From Closterium sp. Naga37s-1 (Eukaryota; Streptophyta; Zygnematophyceae; Desmidiales; Closteriaceae), in contig CANJKZ010000461.1 of the NCBI GenBank assembly GCA_947471745.1, positions 687,001 through 751,000 on the forward strand: DNA of 64,000 bases, in the 5' to 3' direction. The notes under the pieces were generated by a model. That model did not search any database, was not told where the DNA came from, and was given only the letters and a program-made list of their open reading frames with translations. Shown one piece after another: positions 24,991 through 38,100 of this stretch. Position 1 is the stretch's first letter. Every line of letters starts with the position of its first letter. A program made the translations under genes and the position numbers.

Positions 24991-26460
24991 AGTGCTTGAC
25001 ATACCCGCACCATGCGCGATTACGTGACGAATGGCGCGTGAGATTACAGGCGCATTCGCGCTGATGCTAAAGAGGCGCCTCATGCCTATAGCGGGGCGAG
25101 CGCTGAGGCTCAGGTGGCGCGTGATGCCTACAGCGGGGCGCACTCAGCTGCTTGCGGTGTGCGCGCTGCTTACAGCTGGGTGCGCGCCCCTTGAAGGGAG
25201 GTGTGCGCGCGCTCACCGGCAGGGTACACACCTTTCCCGCGTCACTCGGCGGGCCTTAGTCCCGCGACTTCGGTGATATCGCCCCATTGCCGCGTTTGCC
25301 GCGTTTGGCTCGTCCCTATCGTCCTTTCCACCCTTCATGCTACTGCGACCTTCCCCTTTCACCTAATAAGGGCGGTTGATGAATGGCGATGAACCCCACG
25401 CCGGCAGTTTTTGGCGAGGAGAGGACGAAAGTGGGGATTGGACACGCTAAATTTGATGATTTTCCCGTGTTCGGGCTTAGAGAATGCGGGTCACGGAATG
25501 CGCCAAGGTCTATAGGCGCACGGTTTCCCCTACATCATGATCGCGACTGAGTTTTCAAGGCTAGCTATACTAAAAGACGTGGCATATGGCTGGTAAAACA
25601 CTTGAACTGGTGCCTACACGAACCGTTTTGTCAAAGTTGAGAGTTCTGAGTCTCATAATTCTGAGAGCTGTAAATGCTTGGTTTGCACGGGGAAGTGTGC
25701 GACGATGCCTCTGTTGTCGCACGTTTTTCTGTACACCTGTAGATTGGTTCGTGCAGGTGTGTTTCCCAACCTGCGTTGTCGTATTCCTGTCCCAACCAAC
25801 GTTGCAACACGTTGTTTCCCTTTGGAGTTGGTTTTGCCTGGAACGAGGCCCTGTTTCAAACCTCTCCCAACCAACCTTCCCAAACCACCCCTTGCCTTGG
25901 TGTGCTTTGCGACAAACCCAGCTGTTACCGGATCCCAAGCGTTTAACACTTGGTCGGAAGGGTGAAATTTGAGACGCGAGCTTTAAGGAGCTCGTGTCCA
26001 CGGTCGCATTCCGTGACATGAACCCGAACGCCAACACTGTCGTGAAACCCGAACTTTGCTTTTGTTCACCATTGCAGATCGACACCTAATCTTAGGTGTC
26101 TTGAGGACTCGAATTGAGGATTTTAGAGCACGCCCTAAATATAACCTATTGTTGATGGGTATGGCGGATTAGCAGGCGAGTCCGTCTGAACACCATCCAT
26201 TGAGTGCTGGCCGAGTTTCTCATGAGGCTCCTACTACAACACTTATATGCGTACTTTGAATCATATGTCCTCGCCAGTGTCCATCTAAATTTCTCAGTCT
26301 CATGAGTCTGGTGTTCGAAAAATTGTGACGCCTTTATCTTGAAGAGGGCCTCAGCATCTTGTGATCACTCAGACTCAGTGACGTCCTTCAGACGAGCTTA
26401 CTGGGAAGTTCCGGTGCTCATAATTTCTGGAAATAGTTTGCTGGCCGTTTCGAAGAAAAA
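24991..26460. other. Intergenic region upstream of the Ser/Arg-rich gene
   Basis: 25,020–25,280 is GC-rich with weak internal repetition (GGCGCGTGA, ATGCCTA, AGCGGGGCG). 25,950–25,990 is an inverted partner of sequence near 19,880–19,905. Reading frames here overlap on both strands and none has family support. The stretch just before 26,467 should hold the promoter; AATAATATATGG immediately at the start codon is the only A/T-rich element seen. Confidence 0.45.
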
Positions 26461-26466
26461 TAATAT

Positions 26467-28658
26467 ATGGCGGTTTCCAGCTCTAGTGAAGAGGAGGACC
26501 GTCGGGAAGATAAGCGGGACCGGAAGAGAAGGAGCTTGAGCAAGGAGGACAAGCCTCGCAGCGAAAAGAAGGACAGGAAGGATCGCGAGCAGAAGCGTCG
26601 TAAGCGACGACGACGCGAATCCAGCGACTCCAGCGACTCCAGCGACGGCAGCGACGACAGCGGATCAGAAGCTTCAAGCAGTGGATACAGCAGCGACGAG
26701 AGCGAGATCAGCAGGAGGAAGAAACGGCGAGAAAAAGAAGGGAAGCGTCGAAATAGGTGAGTGCCTCTTATTTGTAAAAGCTTCTTATTGCCATGGTGTC
26801 CCGTAATCTCACTCTCATGATGTTTCCACCCACTCTCTTTTAACTCTTTGTCTATATTTTATACTTTCAGGAGTCGTTCGAACAGCAGCAGCGATAGCGA
26901 TGGATCAGAGGACAGTGATTCTAGTGAAGACGACAGGAGTAAACGGAAGTCAAGATCGTCCAAGTCATCTAGCAGGAAGGTAAAAATTCTTGCTTGCTCT
27001 TGGGATGTCTCAATATCTTAGTCCGCCCAGTATAGGTCTAGATTTATATCATGTGTCATATGTCTCTGTGTATCGTTAAGGGCTAACGGCCTCTAACGAA
27101 CTTTTTTTTCTTGCCCTTGTTTTTTTGCTTCTGTTTTGAATCCATGTCACTTTACACAGTGCCTTTCCATTGTACTGTTTCTTGTTTCCTCTAGTATCCC
27201 ATGCCTTCTGCTATTCTAACGCTGCTTATACTGGTCTTTTTATACTTACGGGGTGATTGGACTGGACGGGGGTTGGGATGGGTGCGGTGGGGATGTGATG
27301 GGGTCGCTGGGATGCGTATGCGTGCACGGGAAGGATGAACGAGGAGAAGCAGAAGAAGAGTGGCAGCCGTCGTGACCGTCGCCGATCCAGCCGGGACAGG
27401 CGGTCGGACAAGAAGGGCAAAAGCAAAAGGCGATCATCAGACAAGGTACTTGCTTGTGTTGAAGCTGTGTCAAGAAGACATGCAGATGTACCATGCAGTG
27501 ATGCCTGCCTTCCAAGCACTTCTGTCAGATGCTGCTAAAGGTTGTGTCAACTTGCTAATTTTATCCCTGTTTCTTTCCCGTCTGCCTGTATGCTGACCGT
27601 TCTCCTGTCCGTGTGTGTGCATGTGTGCTTGCATGTGTTTCTTCGCACGTCCGAATGTGAGGGGTGTTGGATGTGCATTCATGCCTGTCACATCCCGTGA
27701 TCTTATTTATATCATCTCCGAATCTCTCCTTACTGGAGCTCCCATTGTGGCGCCGGGTCACATGGACCGTGTCACGTGCCGTCATCCTGTCTACTCCTTG
27801 AGTGCAACTCCTTACGTCGACACACCTTTCGGCCTCGAAATTCGTCAACACAATCCTGCTAATTCTCGCTGGAGTCTCTACCCGGTTTATCGACCTTCTT
27901 CATCACTGCGGATATGCTTTTATTTGAAACCTCCGGTTCGATGCCATTACCATCTTTATTTGAATGCGTATTTGCCTGTGTTGTTATTGGTTCGTCGATG
28001 CATTAAATCGTTGTTATCTTCTTCTCATCATTCAGAAAGGATCCAAATCCTCTGGTGAAGCAACACCAGGCCCAGTGCAGCTCTCACAGGTCAGTTCCTC
28101 TTAAAATTATCATTTGCCGGATTGGGAGCTCCTATAATTTAAGCAATACATAATTCAACCTGCTTTTGGATCTTGATTTTTTTTCCCTGTCCCCATTGTT
28201 ATAATTTCCCTATCCTAAAGGTGTTTTTGACATCTTCTCCAAGAGATTACAGGTCAAGCACTCCTCATTTTGCACTGTTCCTTTCCTTCCACTTCCTTTT
28301 TGCTGATCTTGCCCAGTTTCTTGGTCGCGAGGATGGCTCCACACGCTTCAGTGTCATATCAGGCAAGAAGGTACGTCAGAAAATGGGTCACATCAGAGCC
28401 ATGCACAGAGGCGAGGAATCTGGAGCCGAGCGAATAAAGTTCTGAAATCATTAAACAAAGTCAGCCAGTGGAGGCCTTTGTTGGCTTCTTCCTTCACAGC
28501 CTCAATTCCATGATTACGAGCTTCTGATCTCAGCTTGTTAAACACCCTTTGGTTTCTTCGTTCAGATTCGCATGAAGGTGGACAAGACCAAGGACGACAA
28601 GGTAGCTGAAGCCAATCGATCTGAGCTTCTGCGCTTCCTTAATTCAAGCTACGACTAG
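26467..28658 (+). CDS. Ser/Arg/Asp-rich nuclear protein with conserved C-terminus
   Basis: Six exons: 26467–26756, 26871–26979, about 27344–27445, 28036–28089, 28317–28370 and 28566–28658 (stop TAG). The first three encode low-complexity charged sequence. It opens MAVSSSSEEEDRREDKRDRK and continues with basic stretches (KRRKRRRRESSDSSDSSD) and RS/DS runs, as in splicing-associated and nucleolar phosphoproteins. The last three encode a folded-looking tail, QLSQFLGREDGSTRFSVISG then KKIRMKVDKTKDDKVAEANR and SELLRFLNSSYD. I believe this tail is conserved in plant proteins of unknown function, but I cannot give it a secure name. Phases of all exons agree; only the acceptor of exon 3 is uncertain. 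No exon echoes are present. A role in RNA processing is an inference from composition. Confidence 0.82.
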
Positions 28659-29183
28659 GTTGAGGCCGAGTGCTGGTGTTCGCCTCCAAGTCGTTTGAAA
28701 AATGCCAACCAATTCGAGCTGCTGTGCTTTCTGAGATCACGGCATGGTTGTATGCTGTGCAATGAATCACGGTCACTTCGCGGGTAGTAATTGAGATTGG
28801 TTGTTTACATGCGAACTATAGCTACAAACCCTTCCTTTAGATGGGACAAAGCTAGGGAGATGTGATGTCTTCAAATAATCTTGTCACCGTGAGGTGGTGT
28901 TGATTGTCGTGAATCGTTATATTTCACTAGTTGGCCATGGTAGAAATAGGTACCACAACAGTATTAGTGTACGCTAGTTCCTACCTCTGTTAGTATGTTC
29001 TAAAGATGTACCATCTTCACCACACCATCTGAAAGAAAAGCTTGTGGTACCTAATATGACTTGCTCTTACTGGAAATGACAGTCACTACAACATTCCTAC
29101 TGCACGGCACTCTAGATGACGCGAGCAACAACTGTAACATTGCCATGAAGCAAGAATCTGTACTTGCAGCTTTGCTTGGAGCT
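28659..29183. other. Convergent 3' region between the Ser/Arg-rich gene and EEF1G
   Basis: AT-richer non-coding sequence between two stop codons facing each other. It presumably holds both 3' UTRs. No repeat or RNA gene was seen. Confidence 0.5.
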
Positions 29184-32100
29184 TTACTTGAAGCACTTGG
29201 CCTCCTGCAGCTTAAGCCCATCGACCTCATCGGGCTCCTCAAAGTAGGCGTTCACACGCTCCTTCTGCGCCTCGTCACTCAGGTCCACCTGGCAAGCAAC
29301 GTGCACAGGTGAAGTGTCGTGCGATACAGCAGGCATGAGTGAAGCAGAGCAGACCAGAGCGGAGGAGAGTGCAGGAGGGCAGTGAAGGATGCATGAAGTA
29401 AGGGGTTTCTTGCCTCTTGTGAAAGAGCTTATGTTAGGAAGAGGAATGAGAGTAAACGGGAGGGGAAGGGGGGTCTCCTTGCTCCACTCGTACAGCTTGC
29501 AGTCGTAGCACCCGTCCATGACAAACTGCGGCACACACCTTAAAATCTGGGCCCCTAATAAGGGCGTTAAAGCCTCATCTTGCTCCACTCGTACAGCTCG
29601 CAGTCATAGCACTCCTCCATCACAAACGGCGGCACCTCACTCCTACATACCCTAATTTGATCGCCCTGCCACTCTCTTCCTCTCATTCTCACCTTGCTCC
29701 ACTCGTACAACTCGCAGTCATAGCACTCCTCCATCACAAACGGTGGCACCTCGCTCCCGCGGAACAGCCACACGCCCTTGATCACAAACGGGCCCTCGTC
29801 CGGCCCCAGGATGCACATCTTGGCAAACGCGTACTTGCGCGCGAGGTCCATGCGCTGTAGGAACCCTGACACTTTGTTAAGTGTCACGAACTTGACCGTG
29901 TTCTCGTCGTTAAACTTGTAGTCGCAGAACCAGAGGGAGTAGCCTTCCGCGTCGAACATTTCCCAGAAGCCTGGAGTAAAAGGGTCATAGAGTGCGGTAC
30001 GGATGGATACAATGAGATGTTGAGAGTCACGAATTGACTGTGCTCTCGTCGTTAAACTTGAAGTCGCAGAACCAGAGGGAGTAGCCCTCGGGATCGAACA
30101 TCTCCCAGAAGCCTGGTGTGTGTGGGGGGGAAGGAACAAGTGGGAGCAAGGAATGTGAGGAAACTGAACTTGTAATGGCAGAATGAGAGTGAGTGGCCCC
30201 CAGATTCTCGGCAAACGCGTACTTGCGGGCGAGGTCCATGCGCTGAAGGAACCCCGACACTTTGTTAAGCATCACGAACTTGACTGTGTTATCGTCGCTT
30301 CCACTCATCTAGCACCAATAGAAGGTTCTTCAAACCACACCGCGACCCCTATCAACCAGGGCCTTGGCATTGGAATAGAAGTCGCTTCCATGCATCCAGC
30401 ACCATGGGACTGGGAGGAAAGGAAGCAGGTCCAAGAGGACTCTTCTGCCTTGACCCTACTCACCACTCAGTCTTATGTCTCACCTTTGATGGCCACCTCT
30501 CTGAAATTATTGGCCTTGGTGTTGGAGTAAAGCCGCTTCCATGCATCCAGCACCATGGGGCTGGGCGGAAGCAGGTCAAGAGGGTTCTTCGCCTTGGGCT
30601 TGGGTGCCCCCTCCTCCCCTTCACATGCATTGCCCGTGCTGCCTCAAACTGCCTCACATCTCACCTTTGATTGCCACTTCTCTAAAGTTATTAGCCTTGG
30701 TGTTGGAGTAGAGTCGCTTCCACGCATCCAGCACCATGGGGCTTGGCGGAAGCAGATCTAGAGGGTTCTTTGCCGTGGGCTTGGGCGCCCCCTCCTCGGC
30801 CTCACCCCCCTCACGTCTCACCTTTGATTGCCACCTCTCTGAAATTATTGGCCTTGGTGTTGGACTAGAGTCGCTTCCACGCATCCAGCACCATGGGGCT
30901 GGCAGGCAGAAGGTCAAGAGGGTTCTTCGCCTGTTTGCTCATGCCGCCTCACCTCTCACCCTCGCTTGCTCTAGGACTCTCACCCTTGATCGCCACTTCT
31001 CTAAAATTGTTCGCCTTGGTGTTGGAGCTAAGTCGCTTCCACGCATCCAGCACCATGGGGCTGGGCGGCAGCAGGTCAAGAGGGTTCTTCTGCCTTCTTC
31101 TGCCTTGACCCTACTCACCACTCAGTCTTGTATCTCTCTCACCTTTAATGGCCACCTCTCTAAGGTTATTAGCCTTGGTGTTGGAGTAGAGTCGCTTCCA
31201 CGCATCCAGCACCATGGGGCTGGGAGGAAGCAGGTCAAGAGGGTTCTTGGCCTTGAGCTTTGGCGGCCTCTCCTCCTCCTCACGCACTGCCTGTGCTGCC
31301 TCAAACTGCCTCACGTCTCACCTTTGATCGCCACCTCTCTGAAGTTGTTTGCCTTGGTGTTGGAGTAAAGCCGCTTCCACGCATCCAGCACCATGGGGCT
31401 GGGCGGCAGCAGACCACGGGCAGGGATAATGATAATCTGCCTCACACTGCCTACCATCTTACCTTTGATGGCCACCTCTCTGAAGTTGTTTGCCTTGGTG
31501 TTGGAGTAAAGCCGCTTCCACGCATCCAGCACCATGGGGCTTGGAGGCAGCAGATCTAGAGGGTTCTTCGCCTTGGGCTTGGGTGCCCCCTCCTCCACTT
31601 CACCCCCTCCCGCTGCTGCCGCTGGTGCCGCTGCTGCTGCTGCTGCGGGTGCTGCTGCTTTGTCGTCCTGTTTGGGCTTCATGAGCTTGAAGAGGGGCGA
31701 GTCCTCCCACTTGACGATCTCTGTGGGCACCTTGGCAATCTGCGCGATAGGGGGAAAGGCAGAAGGGGGGAAGGAAAGGTGGAAGGAAAGAGGGAGACGC
31801 GGGATGGGCAGGTGCTGCTTTGTCGTCCAGCTTTGGGCGTCATGAGCTTGAAGAGGGGCGAGTCCTCCCACTTGACGATTTCCGTGGGCACCTTGGCAAT
31901 CTGCGCAATAGGGAGAGAGGAGAGGGGTGGGGGGGAGAAGAGGGAGAAGAGGAAGCAGGAAGGGTGAGTGCTGCTTTGTCGTCCTGTTTGGGATTCATGA
32001 GCTTGAAGAGAGGCGAGTCCTCCCACTTGACAATCTCTGTGGGTGCCTTGGCGATTTGAATGATCCCTCCTATCAACCTACCTAGTACCCATGTACCCAC

Positions 32101-35100
32101 CTACCCTCTTTCTGCAGATGGTGAGTGCAATCCCCTCTCACCTGCTCCACATCCCCAATAACAGCCTTGAACTGCTTCTGGTGAACCAGCGTGAAGAAGT
32201 AGCGCTGCACATGGGGGTAATACCTCTTCATACCTGCCAGCTAACCATGTTACCTCCTCCCTCCCCCCTCTTCCTCTCACCTGCTCCACGTCCCCAATGA
32301 CTGCTTTGAACTGCTTCTGGTGCACGAGAGTGAAGAAGTATCGTTGCACATGGGGGTAATCCCTCCTCCTAGCACTTACCTACCTACCTAATTGCCCAGC
32401 CAGCTAACCATGTTAACCCCTTCTCCACCATCTCACCTGCTCCACCTCCCCGATCACAGCCTTGAACTGCTTCTGATGAACGAGCGTGAAGAAGTATCGC
32501 TGCACGTGGGGGTAATCCCGCATGAACTCACCACCCATACAAAGGAACTACTACCTACCCTAATCCCCTAAACCCTCACCTGCTCCACGTCCCCGATCAC
32601 AGCCTTGAACTGCTTCTGGTGAACCAGCGTGAAGAAATAGCGCTGCACGTGGGGGTAATCCCGCATGAACTCCTCGCTCCACAGGCCCCGGATGGGTGAC
32701 GTCAGCACCGACACTGTGATGATGTCAGCGAGCGTCACCCGCTCCCCCACCAGGTACGTGTGGTCGGCGAGGTGCGAGTTCAGTGCTGCGAGTCCCCTCT
32801 TGGCGTTCACAATGGCTTTTTCCTCCACCTGCCAAGGCCCACACGGGTAGCAAGGGTTGGTTGGAGGGATCAAAAGGCCGTCACCCGCTCGCCCACCAGG
32901 TACGTGTGGTCGGCGAGGTGCGAGTTCAGAGCTGCGAGTCCCCTCTTGGCGTTCACAATCGCCTTCTCCTCCACCTGGCAAGGGAGCACCAAGGGTTGGT
33001 TGGAGGGAAGAATGGTAGGAGGGGATCAGAATGACATGATGTCACCCACTCGCCCACCAGGTAGGTGTGTGGTCGGCGAGGTGCGAGTTCAGAGCCGCCA
33101 GGCCTCTCTTGGCGTTTACGATAGCCTTCTCCTCCACCTGTTAAGCGGGCATTGGGCAAGAAATTTTGGAGGGATCAGAAGGGCGTCACCCGCTCGCCCA
33201 CCAGGTACGTGTGGTCCGCGAGGTGCGAGTTGAGTGCCGCCAGGTACATCAGAAGGACATGCGGTGACACAACACCCGCCCGCTCCCCCACGAGGTACGT
33301 GTGGTCGGCGAGGTGCGAGTTCAGAGCTGCGAGTCCTCGCTTGGCGTTCAATATCGCCTTCTCCTCCACCTGCCAAGGGGGAAAATGAGTGGAAGGAATG
33401 GGAAGGACAAGGGGTAACAAAGGGCTGGTTGAAGGAGGTATCAGAGGTGTGGTCACCCGCTCGCCCACCAGGTGAGGTACATGTGGTAAAAAGAGTATTT
33501 TTGAGACGTCTCAAAAAGAGTAGTTTTACACAGGGGGAAAATGAGTGGAAGGAATGGGAAGGACAAGGCGTAACAAAGGGTTGGTTGAAGGAGGTATCAG
33601 AAGGCGTGGTCACCCGCTCGCCCACCAGGTAGGGGTGGTTGGCGAGATGACTTTTGAGTCGACTCAAAAGTCACATCTGTCGTGGCGTATCCAATATCGC
33701 TTCCATCCCAACATTACCCTTCCTTGATCTGAAATGCACATTTGGTGTCTCAAAAGAGACAACACCCTCTTGCGACACGAAATCAAAAGTAATCTACCAA
33801 ACTACGTACTATCCTCCCTGCCTGCCTTACTCCTTGATTCTGTATTCATACTGGTTCGCTTATCTCTGTTCCAATCCTTCCTTACCTCCTCAATCCTGTT
33901 GCCATACTGGTAGAGTGGCCCTATCCACTGGGTGACAGGAGTGTCAATTTCACAAGGGATAGACAGCGGGCAAAGCGGCCCTCCTTGATTTGGAGATGTC
34001 TCAAAACTAGATTACTGTCACGCGGGTTTTGAGACGTCTCAACACTGGGTGACTGGCATGACAGGGGTGACTGGCATGACAGGGGTGTCAATTTCACAAG
34101 GGGTGGACAGCGGGCACAGCAGCCCTCTTCGACCCTTGATGCTCACTCCATCCATCCATCCACAGAAACTGATAAAGCAGCCCTCATCTTATACTGTAAA
34201 CTCTCCCGTACCTCTTGAATCCTGTTGCCATACTGGTAAAATCACGCTTGAGAAGTATCAAAAGTGATTTCAACATAACTGATAAAATGGCCTTCATCTT
34301 ACATTGTAAACTCTCCCGTACCTCTTGAATCCTGGTGCCATACTGGTAGAGAGGCCCGATCCACTGGGTAACAGGAGTGTCGACCTCATTGGTGGCGAAG
34401 TCAATCCATTGCTCCACCTGAGCCTAATGAAGGGGCAGTGTGGTGGGGAGGGAGGGAAGTAGAGGGGGCAACAAAGAGGGCATGTGAGGCGTCACATATT
34501 GGTAGAGCGGCTCTATCCGCCGGTAGACAGGGGTGTAAGCAAATCTCATTGGTGGCGAGGTCAACCCACTGCTCCACCTGGGCCTGATAAGCAGCGAGGA
34601 GGGAGGGGAAAGGGCAGCAGAGAGGGCATGTGAGGCGGCACATAAGGCTCGATACTACACTGGTAGAGCGGGGCGATCCACTGGGTGACAGGAGGGTCGA
34701 CCTCATTGGTGGCGAAGTCAATCCATTGCTCCACCTGCGCTTGATGAAGGGAGAGAGGAGCAATAGAGAGAAAGCAACAGAGGGGAGAGCAGAGAGGGCA
34801 TGTGAGGCGTCGTCACATAAGGCACAACACTGATAGAGAGGCCCTATCCACTGGGTGACAGGAGTGTCGATCCCATTGGTGGCGAAGTCAATTCATTGCT
34901 CCACCAGCGCCTGATGAAGGGAGAGAGGAGCAATCGAAAAGGCAGTAGAGAGAGGGGGAAGTGGAGAGGGGAGTAAAGTAGGGAGTGGAGAGCGGAGCAG
35001 AGAGGAGAGCATAGAGCGGAGAGGGGAGCAGAAAAGGCACAATAGACGTCCCAACGGCCGCCATACTGTTAGAGCGGCCCTAACCACTGGTAGAGCAGAG

Positions 35101-38100
35101 AGAGGGGAGCAGAGAGAGGGGAGCAGAGTGCGGGGAGCAGAGAGCGGGGAGCAGAGAGCGGGGAGCAGAGAGCGGGGAGCAGAGAGCGGGGAGCAGAGAG
35201 CGGGGAGCAGAGAGAGTAGCACTGGAGGGGCAGCATGACGCTGTCTCCACACTAACTTTGAGTCGACTCAAAACTGTCTCCACACTAACTTTGAGTCGAC
35301 TCAAAACTGTCTCCACACTAACTTTGAGTCGACTCAAAACTGTCTCCACACTAACTTTGAGTCGACTCAAAACTGTCTCCACACTAACTTTGAGTCGACT
35401 CAAAACTGTCTCCACACTAACTTTGAGTCGACTCAAAACTGTCTCCACACTAACTTTGAGTCGACTCAAAACTGTCTCCACACTAACTTTGAGTCGACTC
35501 AAAACTGTCTCCACACTAACTTTGAGTCGACTCAAAACTGTCTCCACACTAACTTTGAGTCGACTCAAAACTGTCTCCACACTAACTTTGAGTCGACTCA
35601 AAACTGTCTCCACACTAACTTTGAGTCGACTCAAAACTGTCTCCACACTAACTTTGAGTCGACTCAAAACTGTCTCCACACTAACTTTGAGTCGACTCAA
35701 AACTGTCTCCACACTAACTTTGAGTCGACTCAAAACTGTCTCCACACTAACTTTGAGTCGACTCAAAACTGTCTCCACACTAACTTTGAGTCGACTCAAA
35801 ACTGTCTCCACACTAACTTTGAGTCGACTCAAAACTGTCTCCACACTAACTTTGAGTCGACTCAAAACTGTCTCCACACTAACTTTGAGTCGACTCAAAA
35901 CTGTCTCCACACTAACTTTGAGTCGACTCAAAACTGTCTCCACACTAACTTTGAGTCGACTCAAAACTGTCTCCACACTAACTTTGAGTCGACTCAAAAC
36001 TGTCTCCACACTAACTTTGAGTCGACTCAAAACTGTCTCCACACTAACTTTGAGTCGACTCAAAACTGTCTCCACACTAACTTTGAGTCGACTCAAAACT
36101 GTCTCCACACTAACTTTGAGTCGACTCAAAACTGTCTCCACACTAACTTTGAGTCGACTCAAAACTGTCTCCACACTAACTTTGAGTCGACTCAAAACTG
36201 TCTCCACACTAACTTTGAGTCGACTCAAAACTGTCTCCACACTAACTTTGAGTCGACTCAAAACTGTCTCCACACTAACTTTGAGTCGACTCAAAACTGT
36301 CTCCACACTAACTTTGAGTCGACTCAAAACTGTCTCCACACTAACTTTGAGTCGACTCAAAACTGTCTCCACACTAACTTTGAGTCGACTCAAAACTGTC
36401 TCCACACTAACTTTGAGTCGACTCAAAACTGTCTCCACACTAACTTTGAGTCGACTCAAAACTGTCTCCACACTAACTTTGAGTCGACTCAAAACTGTCT
36501 CCACACTAACTTTGAGTCGACTCAAAACTGTCTCCACACTAACTTTGAGTCGACTCAAAACTGTCTCCACACTAACTTTGAGTCGACTCAAAACTGTCTC
36601 CACACTAACTTTGAGTCGACTCAAAACTGTCTCCACACTAACTTTGAGTCGACTCAAAACTGTCTCCACACTAACTTTGAGTCGACTCAAAACTGTCTCC
36701 ACACTAACTTTGAGTCGACTCAAAACTGTCTCCACACTAACTTTGAGTCGACTCAAAACTGTCTCCACACTAACTTTGAGTCGACTCAAAACTGTCTCCA
36801 CACTAACTTTGAGTCGACTCAAAACTGTCTCCACACTAACTTTGAGTCGACTCAAAACTGTCTCCACACTAACTTTGAGTCGACTCAAAACTGTCTCCAC
36901 ACTAACTTTGAGTCGACTCAAAACTGTCTCCACACTAACTTTGAGTCGACTCAAAACTGTCTCCACACTAACTTTGAGTCGACTCAAAACTGTCTCCACA
37001 CTAACTTTGAGTCGACTCAAAACTGTCTCCACACTAACTTTGAGTCGACTCAAAACTGTCTCCACACTAACTTTGAGTCGACTCAAAACTGTCTCCACAC
37101 TAACTTTGAGTCGACTCAAAACTGTCTCCACACTAACTTTGAGTCGACTCAAAACTGTCTCCACACTAACTTTGAGTCGACTCAAAACTGTCTCCACACT
37201 AACTTTGAGTCGACTCAAAACTGTCTCCACACTAACTTTGAGTCGACTCAAAACTGTCTCCACACTAACTTTGAGTCGACTCAAAACTGTCTCCACACTA
37301 ACTTTGAGTCGACTCAAAACTGTCTCCACACTAACTTTGAGTCGACTCAAAACTGTCTCCACACTAACTTTGAGTCGACTCAAAACTGTCTCCACACTAA
37401 CTTTGAGTCGACTCAAAACTGTCTCCACACTAACTTTGAGTCGACTCAAAACTGTCTCCACACTAACTTTGAGTCGACTCAAAACTGTCTCCACACTAAC
37501 TTTGAGTCGACTCAAAACTGTCTCCACACTAACTTTGAGTCGACTCAAAACTGTCTCCACACTAACTTTGAGTCGACTCAAAACTGTCTCCACACTAACT
37601 TTGAGTCGACTCAAAACTGTCTCCACACTAACTTTGAGTCGACTCAAAACTGTCTCCACACTAACTTTGAGTCGACTCAAAACTGTCTCCACACTAACTT
37701 TGAGTCGACTCAAAACTGTCTCCACACTAACTTTGAGTCGACTCAAAACTGTCTCCACACTAACTTTGAGTCGACTCAAAACTGTCTCCACACTAACTTT
37801 GAGTCGACTCAAAACTGTCTCCACACTAACTTTGAGTCGACTCAAAACTGTCTCCACACTAACTTTGAGTCGACTCAAAACTGTCTCCACACTAACTTTG
37901 AGTCGACTCAAAACTGTCTCCACACTAACTTTTGAGTCGACTCAAAACTGTCTCCACACTAACTTTGAGTCGACTCAAAACTGTCTCCACACTAACTTTG
38001 AGTCGACTCAAAACTGTCTCCACACTAACTTTGAGTCGACTCAAAACTGTCTCCACACTAACTTTGAGTCGACTCAAAACTGTCTCCACACTAACTTTGA

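Noticed and set aside
29470..34910. A cluster of several tandem EEF1G genes
   Set aside because: Only one full copy of each exon joins with correct phases. The other copies are partial and arranged around their own exon, so this is one gene with echoes.
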